From Stratiolaelaps scimitus (Eukaryota; Arthropoda; Arachnida; Mesostigmata; Laelapidae), in assembly GCA_019614645.1 (NCBI GenBank), contig JABWDB010000021.1, positions 310,001 to 374,000 on the forward strand: a stretch of DNA of 64,000 nucleotides, read 5' to 3'. Every line of letters starts with the position of its first letter. The first letter of the stretch is position 1. The position numbers and the translations under genes are program-made. The notes beneath the pieces are model-generated. The model made no database searches, was not told the origin of the DNA, and worked only from the letters and a program-made list of their open reading frames with translations. Positions 23,347 through 35,860 of the stretch are shown one piece after another.

Positions 23347-24480
23347 GAGGCTATTTTCGCAAAACAGTGATAAACCACAGTTACTTAGATTTCGCATGTA
23401 AGTGATATAATATATTTATATTGAGTAACAAGGTTAGACGAAAAGACGAAGCGATCGAGCCTCGCGATTTTCGACACAGAACGAACACGTTTTTATTTAA
23501 TTTCTGATATTGTACGCCCCATACGAATTTCTACGAGAGACGAATGCATCGTTGGCTTTTGTATATTCCTCGAGCCAGTTTTATGGTAATTTTCAGGTCG
23601 TACTAGTATAGTGCAACATTGTATTGTACTTTTGGCCTACATGCGTAGACTTCAGGAGATATTAGATGTATTCATTCGTAGTTATTATACTTATAATGCT
23701 CTTACGCTGATCGATAGACGCTCATAGAGCATTTCAAAGCAAAGGTCTTAAACGCGCCTTCCGTCAAACTTTGACAGCTGTCAATATGTCCCACTTTTCA
23801 ACTAAAACATTCTTCGAGCTGACTCTCTGCTGTTCCCCTTATGCGACAGGCTCTGAACCTTCAGCAATTACTATGAGGACATGTCAGGGCCACCTGTCGT
23901 TTAGTTTCAACCTACTTGAATCTGGAAAGAATACAAAGGTAGACAAAGTTGATAAATAAGTCCAGAGATTCTCCTCGTTTACCAGGATTTTAACCCAAGC
24001 CACATCTCCCTCCTGCCTAGTAATCAAAGACACCCACTAATAGAGTATCCGCATAATATTTGCAAGCGTAGGAGTGTGAATCTAGCAAGAACCACGGTGA
24101 GTGTCTTGCGTTGTTTTTTAACATCGTCGAAATTCTCAAGATCTATATCTTCTAGGCCGTACTGCACTGATCGAACAGATAGTAGTTGGTGAGAGCTAGG
24201 TCTGGACGTTGATAAGGGTTCCTCTGATGTCTGTTTCATAATGGTAGTAGCATGAAAAGATACCTCTCGGCAATTTTGTAGAACTGACGGTCGTTTCTAC
24301 TGCCGATTACAGTTAATACACTTACATATGTTGACATCGATAGGTTCGATGGTTACGATTGGTTCTTGGGTTTTTGCAACTCATAATTTACGATGCGCAC
24401 TTTGTATCCAATCAAATAGGAAGATCTATCCATCGGTTGTCGTGAATGTCCTAATCATTACTTTCAATTCTTTGAAATTA
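23347..24480. other. No feature recognised
   Basis: Ordinary A+T-rich intergenic sequence. Short frames on both strands show no domain and no splice-supported exon. Confidence 0.5.
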
Positions 24481-24489
24481 TTCTCTTCA

Positions 24490-25154
24490 GCGAAGGCTTC
24501 AGGAAAAATTACTTAATCGCTTTTCTCCGGAAGAGACCGAGTCGCCGGAGTACGATTACGGAGTGAACTCTTTAGGGTGTTCCTAGGTAAGGAACGGACG
24601 GCTGGATCCGTCAATTTCTCAAAGTTCATGACGAAGGTCCGACTGAGAACGTATTCAGAGTTAATCAGGATACTTCGGGGTTACCTGAGGGAAATACGTG
24701 ACGTTGGTTCCGGTGGGCACACCAGAAGAGTACCTAACGTGATTTGCTATCAGAGGCGACGGGGGGGTAACATTCAAGTTCAGTGCCCACAGGAACGGTC
24801 CATAGGTCAAAGGAAGTCAACCGTGTAGATGTATTGGCCCCGTCCGCCTTCAGTACGCAATCGCGGATCGCAATCCAGACGCAACCGTTGGATCGTCTAT
24901 AGAAGCGCATTAACTAGGGATTGCACTGTTAACTTTAATAGAGCGTCTGGAAGAACGACGGGTTTGTGCCCAACGAGGGCACGGATACTCTGCCAATCCG
25001 GCGGGAAGGTGTCTTTTAGTGTTCCCACTGTCAGTTGAGGCTTTCGGTGTTGTGAGCCTGTCATCAAGGTTGTCCACGTGTCTCCACAAGGTTCGGTTAT
25101 CTGCTTTATGGAGAGGGACATACGAAGTCGAGACCCGGAACGTCTATGATACAT
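24490..25154 (-). other. Possible decayed coding sequence, unidentified
   Basis: Reading the minus strand gives protein-like pieces in all three frames in sequence: an 85-codon frame (25154-24900), then a stretch with FDLWTVPVGTELECYPP (about 24840-24770), then SGVPTGTNVTYFPQVTPKYP (about 24740-24680), then a frame to about 24510. Stops separate them. The tract is richer in G+C than its flanks. It might be an old transposon or gene relic, but I recognise no family. Confidence 0.2.
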
Positions 25155-28100
25155 CCGTACCTGCGATATCTGCGAGCCATTATTTTTCGCAAGTCCCTAT
25201 CCATTATTTTTTCTTTAATTGCAACAAGAAAAACACGCTGTGGTGTTGTAATAATCTTGTGTATCAAAACAGTGATAAGATATAAAAAATTTGTTCGGTA
25301 CCGAAGATTGAGCGGGCTCCGATGCACGCATTTAAAGTAGCCAAAGATCGTTGGTTGGCGCCCCCACATGCTTTTAAAATATAAGATGCTTTGCAAATGG
25401 TAGTTAAATTATTACTGAAGATATTTGTGAAATAGGTATTTTGAGTTTTACACAATTGTGTGGCTCTCCTCATAAAAAGATTCTGAATTATTCCAAGCGT
25501 CTCTGTGTGTATTTAACTCGAATACTCCTACAGGTTAAATCACTCACACTGAAAATGCTATACCGCTTTTACTACATTATGGTTTTGAAATTCTATTATT
25601 TCGAATGGTGACATCGAATATACTATGTAATATTATAGAACGATGTGGTAGCTCTGTAATGAAAATTATTGACCCTGCTCATCTATCCCTTCCTTTAACA
25701 TATTAGGGTGCTCGTGAATGGCTCGATATACTCGTGTTGCTACCCTGCATAATTTTCGTTGATATTTTCTTGCACTTATACAAGTTGCCTGTTATGTACA
25801 TGATCGTTTTTATTTACGGTATATTCACCGAATCTTTTTCGATGCAGGTACGTAGGGCTGCAAATAATTACACTCACCTACGTTCCTAAATTCTTCATCT
25901 ATATCATATTGGAGAAAGTTTAAATTGTCTTCTTTAGCACATAGGTGAGCTGACCCTTCAGTTTCTTTCCCAAGCCCTCTGCAACGACGGCAGTGCTAAT
26001 CCTTCATTTTGTAGGTGGAACACACCAGGCTCGGTGTGCGTCTAGTTGGCGATGGAAGACTTCGTTAGGAGTGGGAGACAGGCGACTGACTTCTCTGACA
26101 GCTCAGACGAAGGTTCGAGGTCAGACGTTTGTCGAGCGTTGAACCCGAGGAGAGGACCCCCACGGGGTTGGACCCTTTCCCCGTCTCAAGGCCATCTTCT
26201 ACTCTCACGCACAGGTCTCGACAACCTGCGCCCCATTACCCGCAAACAACTGTTGCCTTCTTGTCTCAATTCTGAAAACATCGTATAATGGAACATGTGC
26301 AAATATGAACTTAAAAAACTATGTGCTATTAGTACGGTATGGCCTAATTATCCTAAGAGATATCATACCTTCAGATCTGTATTCACGTTCTGTATGAACA
26401 TATATATGTATATATATATCTATAAGTAAATGCTACTGAGTAAGTATCTGCCCATGACAAAATCCTGTGGAGATGCCGATGAGAGGAAGGGCCAAGATGG
26501 GTGACGCCATCTTGCGTACCGGCACTCTACTGTGCCAAGTCGGTGTGAGTCTCCAAAAGTGTGCATCTAAAGCAACAGGAATAATAGCAATAATTACCAC
26601 AAGCTCTTTGTTTGTAAACAGCCACTATAACACGCGTGTCCGATGTAGCGTCCGCGCGCTGTTGTCGTTGTGATCATTGAGTTGTATGGCTTACCTACAA
26701 CCAATCAAACACCACATGTATGAACTAAAAACAACACTGACAGAGCACCACGGCCGCCATCGGTGACTTCGAAATAATTCGGGAGTGCAAATTGAACACC
26801 CTCGATGTAAAGTGATAAACCAGCCTTCGAAGGTGATGTTCAGTAAACAATTTTCCTTAAGTGAAATTCACTGTCATACCATGCAAAAACTTGGGCAAAT
26901 GTGATCAAATCAAAGCCCTACGATAGGAATCGTTTAAAACGAAGCACGTGCGTATTGTGAAGAAAGTCTCGCCTAAAAGTGATATTTTTGAATTCAATGA
27001 AGCAGATGCGCTTGAACAATGTTTCGTTGGTGTAGTGTATGTGTTGTCGAGTAAGGGAATATACGGAGAGCCATTCATCAGTCTAACCCATACTAAGTAC
27101 TTGCGCATTTATTAATACAGAGGCAAGACGATGAGGTCTTAATTAAAAATTCGGAGCCCAATTCATGTAGGTGGCTAACCTGACCAACTAGTGCAGGTCG
27201 ACTGTGTATCCAACCATTGTTCGCTAATCATTTGAGCTCTACTGAGGAGTGTTTACGAATTTCTCAAAACTCTTATGTGCTACGTATTCCTTGACGTCGG
27301 AATCTGGAGTCCCAAACATTGAAATAGCCAGGCCAAACGATAAAAAACATAAGTTAAAAATGCTTTTAAGGGTATAGATGTATTGAACTGATAAACATTA
27401 TTGATCATAGCCTAATCTACAATATCATTAGGAGCTAACAGTCAATAGCTAATAGCCAAAATTTACCAGATAGATGATAAGGCATCTGTGGATAGAAAGA
27501 TGACTCCAATGTAAGGGATTCGGGTTGATGTACTTAAGAAGACTGGATCTTTATTCAGTCCAAGTTAGCCCATTAAACGCTCAAGGTTTACACATATTCG
27601 CGCTTAAAGGACGAATATAAAGGACGATTTTTATTCATTGATATTTCAATCGAATTTAAGGAGCAGAGATGAAACACACGTTCGGCAATTTGAATATAGC
27701 AAACTCGTTTTATTATAGACGAATTTGAATGGGTTGGCCTTGCTAGTGTCCATAACATGGAGCCCTATGGGATAGATGACTATGAATGTGCAATCCGTCG
27801 TGATGATGGAGCAAGAACGGTTCACATCAGTCGGGATATACAGTTGAATTGGATTGCCATAAAGTAGACTAATGGAGATACGAGTGAAGTGAAGCTGGGC
27901 TGGTTGCATTGCGCTTACTATCAACAGAGTGCTAAACCTGACTACCGATTAAACGTTATCTCATACTACTAGTACTATTATACTATTAATACCTTTGTAA
28001 AATTAAGAACTATTATATTTATATGCTGTTCATCATCTCTTTCTTCTTATATTGTTGTATGGTGATCTTGTGCGACTGCTGTATGAGATGGTTGTAATTC

Positions 28101-28300
28101 TCTGCTGATAATTTCTCGAGCTGGACTTATTCGTAAGGCTACCACACGTTAATTATCTCACAACAAAAAGAATTAACCGCCAACGGCAGGACGTATCCGC
28201 CTGTTTAGATACAGCAGGAGGTATAAGAAGGCAAAGTTCAAGCTAAGCTTCTGTCGCCTGAGCTGTGGACCCTGCGTAAGCAGTGCGGACGTAGAGTGCA
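25155..28300. other. No gene recognised
   Basis: Intergenic. Contains a short TA-rich tract near 26400-26420, the hairpin at 26493-26514, and a CpG-containing stretch at about 26590-26770. A 79-codon frame beginning near 26049 (acidic DFSDSSDEG stretch) lacks supporting splice sites. Confidence 0.45.
26493..26514. repeat. 8-bp hairpin with GTGACG loop; paired YY1-like sites
   Basis: CAAGATGG (26493-26500) pairs with CCATCTTG (26507-26514) around the loop GTGACG. Each arm resembles a YY1 site (GCCATCTTG) in opposite orientation. Its core GATGG-GTGACG-CCATC is also the core of the hairpin at 10507-10533. A second inverted pair, GGCAC and GTGCC, follows at about 26521-26536. Confidence 0.6.
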
Positions 28301-28327
28301 TCTAACACGAGCGGAGATAGATGACAG

Positions 28328-28460
28328 ACACGCCGTCAAACAGCCAGCGCTATTCAGTCACCGAAAGCACCGGAGACTGAGGTGTCGTCTGCGCCGTCGC
28401 CATCTCCGATGTCGCCGGCCGCTTCGGCCTCAACCCTGGTTGTACCTTCGCTGCGTTCAA
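28328..28460 (+). other. Weak candidate coding exon, Pro/Ser/Ala-rich
   Basis: After AGATGACAG an open stretch encodes a Pro/Ser/Ala-rich segment (SPKAPETEVSSAP... ...SASTLVVPSLRSK) ending at CAAAG/GTGGGT. The tract is CpG-rich compared with its flanks. No start codon, no neighbouring exon and no domain support it. Confidence 0.18.
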
Positions 28461-30739
28461 AGGTGGGTGAGAGAAGCGTTCGCTGCAGCATCACCATCAG
28501 CACCCATCATACAGCTAAACGGTTATACATACATCTCTCGTAGTTCTCAGATGGCTAAGGGAGGGAAAGAGCATTGCAGAGGAGAGTGGGTTCATTGATG
28601 GAGAAGGGAAACCCGGATGGAAGTGTAGAATGTGCCTGTGTGACCTTTAGAGACTGAGGATGCGGAAAAACAACCGTTATGGAAGAATCAAAGAAAGACA
28701 ACATAAGTCACCGTACATTGGACGTAGCTTGATATACGAATAGGCAGATCGGCCCATAGACTTACGCCTAGACAGTTGTGTAGTCGTGGCGTTTAGGGAA
28801 CGAGGAAGCACTGAGACAAAAACAAAACCCGATGCCAACATGCGATTGATAAATCCCAGCGATAGTAGATTGGCGATGAAGCAAAATACAATTGGGGAGA
28901 GGCGGCAGGGGGCGAGGACGACGGGCTGGAGGATGGAAACAAACAGATGAAAGGGAGTCGAATGGAAAGGGTTTCCTCGTTGATGACGATTTCTGAGCAG
29001 GAGGGGAGGCTATATCGGTGCTTTAAAAGATGAACGAGAGCCATAAGAAGTGGTTGAGTTCTGGCCTCGTAGCTAAGGTGATCACCACCTAGTTCCTGTT
29101 CTTATTGACCTTGGATTGAATAAACCTAGCCATAGACGGACATAACCAACTAAGAATTCGAAACCATACTGATCTGTCTGGCTCAATAACAGTAACATGA
29201 ACAGTGGAATGTTCCTGACCCCGAAACCTGTAGATATTTTAAATATATGACCAAAATAGCCATGCTAGGGGATGGTTTAGATGTGAATATTACACATAAT
29301 CTCTTAACAAGATATTTTGTCCATTCCATTCCTTAATTCTCTTTTATCACTTGTGCAAGAATCGAGTTTTGGTGACCTGAGATATGCTTTGCTGGGCACT
29401 CCATGTCGATTCGAAATACCTTTAAGTAGTAGTAGCCATCCATACGGTTGCAGAGTAGCCAACGCATCATCGTATTCGCCCTATCTTGCATTTCATTTTT
29501 GATCATATAATCATTTGTATTGAATATTTGAGTGATACTCAATGTTTCCGAGACCATTAAATTTTATAAATAGAGAGCAATCTGAAGTCTCTCCAAATAT
29601 TACGAGACCAAATTCGAAGTACAAGATGGTAGCGGCGAAAGGACGATTCGTTAGACAAAACGACAATGTAAACAAGACAAGTATAAAGATTTCTGTGGTT
29701 ATTTGAAGGGAGTCATAGCAAAAAATATATAATCATTGGTCAAATTACGTGTTCTAATGAAATCCAATGGGTCTCACGAAATTTAGCTTTTATTATTTCA
29801 TAGAACACTTACTGAGGGATCACAGAAATATTATTGGAAAGCTGACACTATGGGCTTCGTATTGGGCGCTGATTGTCTATGTGTCATAAATTAAGTTTCA
29901 GAGGAAGTGTGCTATAGCTGCAGACTTGGATCGTTTAGCTACTCGCATATTAGTGGCTAGATCACTATTTGAGATCGCTTTTATGTAGTCACCCACGACG
30001 CTTCGAACTATCTAACCTAAAAATCATATTAAAATGCCTGGAAAACAATTACAGCAGGATACAAGCGATGAGCAAACATTTGAAGAATTTTATATAGGTG
30101 AAAACAATTTAGTTCGTTGCTTTTTCAATTTTGATTAATGTTGTTTGAAACGATTTCACTTAAATTTGTCCTTCACGTCGCATACATATGCTGTATGTAT
30201 CAACACACATGGAAAAGTTAGGTTCTTAGCGTGTCTTCCACCTACTTTTTACATCAACAAAGAAACATGTAACCCCTTTTTTAAAGCTAAATATTATTTG
30301 AAGCCTTTGACTTGATTCAGGAAGGGATTGTAAATTGTAAATTGTCAGCATGCGCGGGAAAGCACTCTTTAAAGACAATGCACATTTATGTGGAATCGAC
30401 ATTCGTCACAGAGTTGTTTTACGGCTATCGCAGGCGACCGCGCCACTATAGCTGTGGCCATGTAAATGGCTCATTAATTGAAAATTCACTGTTTCAGGCT
30501 CCAACGTTTTGGCGTAGAAAATTATATATTATACAAATTTATGAATTTTACATGGCCAATTTTCGCTGTCAGCCATATCATAATTCCTTCATGAGGATAA
30601 TTTAATAGTACGATCTCGTCTTTGTTTAAACAGATCAGAGTTGTACACGCCAGATATAGTTATTGATAACAAGCTGGGGTAGTTATGGGGGTTCGAGGGG
30701 CGGCGGCATACTGGTATTATTAGTGAAATAGTCCTATGA
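28461..30739. other. No feature recognised
   Basis: Intergenic sequence with purine-rich patches on the plus strand at 28560-28680 and 28890-28990. No motif, repeat or exon could be supported. Confidence 0.5.
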
Positions 30740-32560
30740 GTCTTGTTTAGTTTACGTTCACTCCTTGGTCGAAGCCGGGTGACTGTTGACGTTTATTTAT
30801 TGTCTATCGGAGCCATACGTTTCCTATGCTGCTACCATAACAATGCCAATGGTGAAGTGAGCAATGAAACGATCATGGGTATAACTGCTGCATTTAACTC
30901 ATTGTGCGATGTTATCTTCAATTTATTTCAATTTATTTGGCTTAGATTTTAGAAATCCCCTCCTGAGCGAGGATCGCTCAGCTGAATCTTTCTTCATAAA
31001 GGCCTGCTTACCGAATGGTCTTTCTCAACCAGTGGATGGATTCACCAGAGCTACTGTCAATGGCTCTTCACTTATTGATCTCGTCCTCGCTTCTGAGTCA
31101 GATGTAATTGATTGCCTGGGCCGTAGTCGATTCCCCTTTGCCTTCAAACCACTACGCTATAAGTTTCGAGGTGCTAGCTACACTTGATAGAGTTGAGGGC
31201 AATTCGTCTGGCTACAATTTCTAACAGGGCAATTATATGTTGGCAAATCTGTTTTTGGTCTCTTGGTTCACAATCTTCGGCTCTCGTCTTGAAGGTTGAA
31301 CATATGTATAATCGATATGTACTATATAGCCATCATTTCAGTTCTTTATTCGAGTTCATACCTCAGGGTAAGGGTATTAAAGACCACCAGAGACACAAAG
31401 ATCATATCCAAATGCTAACTCGATTAATGCAAAGCCACCCATCTCCCGAGGCTCAGACTCGGCTGCGAAAAGCCTCCATGAGATTGAGAATTCTGGAAGG
31501 ATCGGCGCTCTCATTGCTTGACTCCAAAGAGTTTTTTTAGATATGCAATGAAAAGAATACGAGGCGTGGAAGCGATTGGCTCACTGCAAAAATGGACAGC
31601 TGATGGCAGACTATGCCGAAAAAGCGGCATTTTTAAGGACTATTTCATACTTATCTTTATAGATTCTTATTCCGTCGTTATGCTGAATAGTAGAAACGTT
31701 GTATCCGATTGCGCGCTCAACATAACGGTCGAGCAAATTGCAATGGAAATCAGGTCTCTTCCTCTCAAGTGCAACCTCGCCCCTGACGGTATTCCTCCTG
31801 TTGTCTATAAAAAGCTCGCCACTGCCGCACCTCAGCCGCTCCATTTAATTTTGTGCGGGAGGTGTGGAGACGGCACTGTTGCAAAACTCCAAGTCTGAAA
31901 TAGATAGTTACAGACTGTTAGCCCAAGAACCAATGGCATGCATAATTCTCGAGGCTATTATGATTTCTTATATTTTCAACTATATCGCTCAAGAGGGCCT
32001 ATTAGATAATGATCAGCACGGTTTGATCAAGGGCAGATCTTCCTCGATCCAACTGGTTGGTAGGTCTCATGACTGGGCTCAATATCAAAATCAAAAGATT
32101 AATCTTGGCTGTACATACATCGACTTTTCCCAAGCATCTGACAGAGTTTCTGGTCCACGACTAATAACTAAGCTCTACGAACTAGATATTGATAATAAAA
32201 CCACAGCCCGGCTATCTAGTCCTCTCAACACGATTTTGTTTACAATTTAAACGGCAATCTCATCGCAGAGTGAATACGTGTCGGGATCTGGGCGCTGCTA
32301 TGTGTCCTTCATTCAATTTTGATTCTCACACAACAAATGTCGTTCGGGTTGCAAATGCTGTCTGTAGAGCTGTTTTCCGCTGCTTTGGTGTCAAAGTAGT
32401 TAAATTTTGTCTTGTCTTATATACTAGTCTGGTTGGGCCTCATATATTGTATTGCTCTAGCGTCCTTATCTAAAGGAGCACCTCGATACTTAAAAAAATA
32501 AGTTTCAGGAAAGATATATGCGTAGGGTTGGCGTCAGAGGCAATGTGCCTAGAGGCTCGT
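30740..32560 (+). mobile_element. Broken LINE with endonuclease and reverse transcriptase remnants
   Basis: Domains appear in the normal order of an APE-type non-LTR element but in shifting frames. About 30915-31130 holds the end of the endonuclease (YFNLFGLDFRNP, degraded GDFN; GLSQPVDGFTRATVNGSSLIDLVLAS). About 31370-31600 is the linker before the RT (LDSKEFFRYAMKRIR). About 31735-31830 has PLKCNLAPDGIPPVVYKKL, the RT entry motif. About 32010-32200 has DQHGLIKGRSSS and LGCTYIDFSQASDRVSGPRL, with the RT motif-A Asp. About 32275-32470 has CRDLGAAMCPSFNFDSH and SLVGPHILYCSSV from the RT C-terminus. Motif C (YADD) and the segment before it are missing. It looks like a Jockey/CR1-type element; the clade is a guess. 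Confidence 0.8.
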
Positions 32561-34329
32561 TGTCCTTACGCCTATGACCTATCTAGACGATGGTACTGAT
32601 ATTGGAATGTTTGATACGATAGTAGAGTTAAATATGACGCGGACTGAGCGCATAAATGATGTATAAATTCGCCTGTAGACTGACGATGCCATTCATTAAC
32701 AAAATACTAATGGAAATCATTAACGTTATAATTGTATGCGCCCTCACCTCCCCACCCCTTTGGCATGGAATCAATCATCGCTGAACTTGTCACCGGATCC
32801 TGCCATCTCGTATCGCAGCGATTTCGAAAATGTACATGTCTGTAATTTCTGCACAGATAACATGGTTGAAAACATACGTAACAATTTGAAGTTTATCCTG
32901 GTCATTTTCCAGCTGGTGTAGAAGTGCCAACGGCTATGGAGGTTCACGTACAGCATTCACCGTTTCATTAAAACTCTACAAGGTAACCATCCCTGACGGC
33001 AGTGTCAAAAGCCTCGATACTCAGCTGCAGCTTCCGGCGACTATTCAGCTGAACTTCGAAGGCTGTTCTCTCTGTTTGGACAGGATAGAAGGTTCCAAAT
33101 CGGCAGAAAGTGTAGACCCTGTATAGAGTCTCTCGCCCAGAACCCTGCCAGTGTTTATAACGAGACAGAGATTTGCCGCATTGGTTACCTACCACCTGCT
33201 ATTAGAGCAGAGTGGTGCAGAGGTAGCGATAGGGACTCGAAGTCGTCAGCCCCCTGGCCCAAATCCACAAGGCCACATATGAACCAACACAGTTGTTCTC
33301 ACGTACTCGTTGTACTCGCGGGTTTATTAATAAACTAAAATAGTTTACTCTACCATTATCTCCGTCTGTCTTTGATTGTGCATACAGCTATACTATCATG
33401 TTTTTTTCAAGTGTAAATATTTTTAGGTAACCCACAACTTTAAAGATCCTAAAATAGATTTCGACGTTTTTCAGACACTGTCCAGCATTGTCAATGGCTG
33501 TCGAAACCAATAACAATACTGAAAACACACTCCACTCAGTCCTCAAAGTTCGGAATCTCTTTTTATCAATTTTTATTAATAAACTAGAGCGACGTGCGGG
33601 ATTGTCCTGCGACGGCCGTTGATTTTATCTTGATTTTCAAGTCATTATACCTTATAGTATGTTAAACCTGTTTCTCATATTATAGCCATTTTGAACGTTA
33701 AGGAAAACCTTTTAATGATTTTAGTCGTTTGCCGCCTGCAATTAAAAGGGTGAGCATCACCTTTTTTTATTATATATAGAGTCATTCCCTGTTATTGTAA
33801 TTTGGTAAGAGGCTCGCTTTTGAATCGGAGCTTTGTTCCGATTCGACCTCGAGGCTAGACGCGTCATCTAGAGGAGACCGGTATCCATCATAGAAAGTAA
33901 CTGCGAAACCAGGCTACTTTAGCCATTCAAACAGCTAAATGACACGGATGGGTGATATTTTGTCTTGGATATTTCGAAGACATGTCACTTTTCTCGCATA
34001 TATAAGCACAAGCTCATCCGTACAGAAACATGAAGTTGCTCACCACGTTTCGGGGCCATCCTCCCGATATGGCAGTAAGCACATATCAGCGTTGGTTTTA
34101 CTTTTCTTTTTTCAAACGGGTGACTGCATTGTAAGCTATAGTTGACACGTAGACGACGAGGCACAGACGAGAAAGTCAGCGCTGACGGGTTGAGAGAAGC
34201 AACGGGTAGCATCTATCGGAATGGACTAGAATAGAATGGACATATTTTGTGCATTGTCCGATACGCATCATCTGGAGTGCCGCCGTTCTGATCATCTGAC
34301 TGTTACATGAGCCTTGAGTCGTGGCATCG
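32561..34329. other. No gene recognised
   Basis: The first 350 bp may be the 3' tail of the preceding LINE. No tail signature was seen. The remainder is A+T-rich with no assignable feature. Confidence 0.4.
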
Positions 34330-35780
34330 GCAATATTTGAAGGCACTCACTTCATCTTTGATGATGGCATGACGATGGGGACGTTAGCAGTCAACGACAA
34401 CGTGAATTAGGGCAATGTGTAAACCGCCAAGAAAGACGAAGAAGAAGACCGAGCCGACTACGGACTGGTGGCGACTGGTTCGCGATTGTGACCGTAGTGC
34501 TACCACGTACTATCTATATAATACAATAGATAATAGAGAATAAGACAGGTACGGGAAGAAAGGAGACACACGAAGAGAAGGGGTAGAATCTAATATGAAA
34601 TAGCTTTTTTTCTGTCTGGCAGAACAGCAACATCGGTAATACCAGACGATTCTGATGAAGCTGATGTTGATGAGTAGGTTAGAAAAAAGTGTCGGTTGTG
34701 ATGTAATCGTGACGCTGATGTGCTTGGGATGTTGGTGTCAGTAGATGGTAATGTTAGTGATGTTGATAAGCAAATAGGGGAATCGGCTCATCCTCGTGAA
34801 CTTGATGGGGAGCTGATGGCTTAATGGCCAGACGAGTGATAGATCGAGCAATTAAGCGGTAGCGGCGCTACAGCCATGACCACCACAGCAGCAGCAGCGG
34901 CAGCAATATCCACAGTTACAACCACTACTTCTACTAGTCTTATCGCCACTATTGGAACAGAACAATAACGGGTGGTCACACCACGATCAACAAGAGCAAC
35001 TCTGCCGAGTGTCCACTTTGCAGTTGGAAAGCTATGTATTATTAGTTACACTCATATATATATATATATATATATAATATGCTCTGCACAGATGGCCGCG
35101 ATGCGATGGTGGCGATGCGCCTGCGTTTTTAAGGCAGCCACGGTGACGAAATGCTGCCGAAATGACTCCGATCAACGACCGACTAACGGCGTCACTGTGG
35201 CTCGTATTTATACCACTTCAGCTACCGTCACTGCTACCAACAAATGCTCCTCAGCCTCAACACAGAAACTTTGTAAGCACTTCTCCAAGTTTCCAGGGAA
35301 GCAAGTTCGACAAGCTCCTCCACTAGTGTAGCCGACTAACAACGAGTTGCCATGCTCCAGCCGCATACAAGCGAGCACGAAATTTGACCATGGAATCATG
35401 GTCTGTGATGGAGCCCGCCAGACGGTCGGATCGACATACTAGTACACATGGGCACAGCCAGGCATAACGAAAGAGAGAAAGAGAGAGAGAAACGAACAGA
35501 CATCGGGAGACACAGATGGATGACGTCGTCACCGGCGTGTGTTGTTGTTATCTTCAGCACGTCTTCTTTTGGTGTCAGTTGCGGGCAACAGTAGTAGCAG
35601 CGATGGCAATAGCAAGACGTCGCTCTGTGGCCATTGGCCAATTGAGTTGAGCGACCGTGAGCGCGTGGGCAGCCAAAGCCGAGAGAGAGAAAAAGAGCCA
35701 AGGACTAGAATTCGGTTGTTGCCTATGAATCAGAACAAGGCCCTTGACACCATCCTGGATGTTACAGAATAATTAAAGCC
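34330..35780. other. Triplet-repeat-rich, G+C-raised island
   Basis: Imprecise triplet runs fill the tract: GATGAT/GTTGAT at 34645-34770, GCAGCAGCAGCGGCAG at about 34889, ACNACT at 34920-34940, GTAGTAGCAGC at about 35590, plus AGAGAG tracts near 35470 and 35685 and an AT microsatellite at 35054-35075. Frames on both strands give homopolymer-like peptides. Such tracts are typical of 5' untranslated exons and introns of arthropod regulatory genes, but I cannot place a gene. Confidence 0.35.
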
Positions 35781-35860
35781 TTTTTTGAACAACCTCAGAA
35801 CAACCTCAGAAAAACAAAAAAACCTCAAAAATTTTTGAACAACCTCAGAAAACCCGTGAG
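35781..35860. repeat. Short array of GAACAACCTCAGA repeats
   Basis: TTTTTGAACAACCTCAGA occurs at about 35781 and 35832, with partial copies between in an A-rich stretch. Confidence 0.7.

Noticed and set aside
26046..26288. Acidic 80-codon frame possibly preceded by an acceptor (TTTTGTAG)
   Set aside because: No donor before the stop, no downstream exon, no domain; chance is more likely.
33200..33260. tRNA-like GTGGTGCAGAGGTAGCG stretch
   Set aside because: No B box at the right distance and no cloverleaf could be drawn.
33800..33860. GTTCCGATTCGACC resembling a B box
   Set aside because: No A box or tRNA stems in the correct places; not similar to either SINE family.
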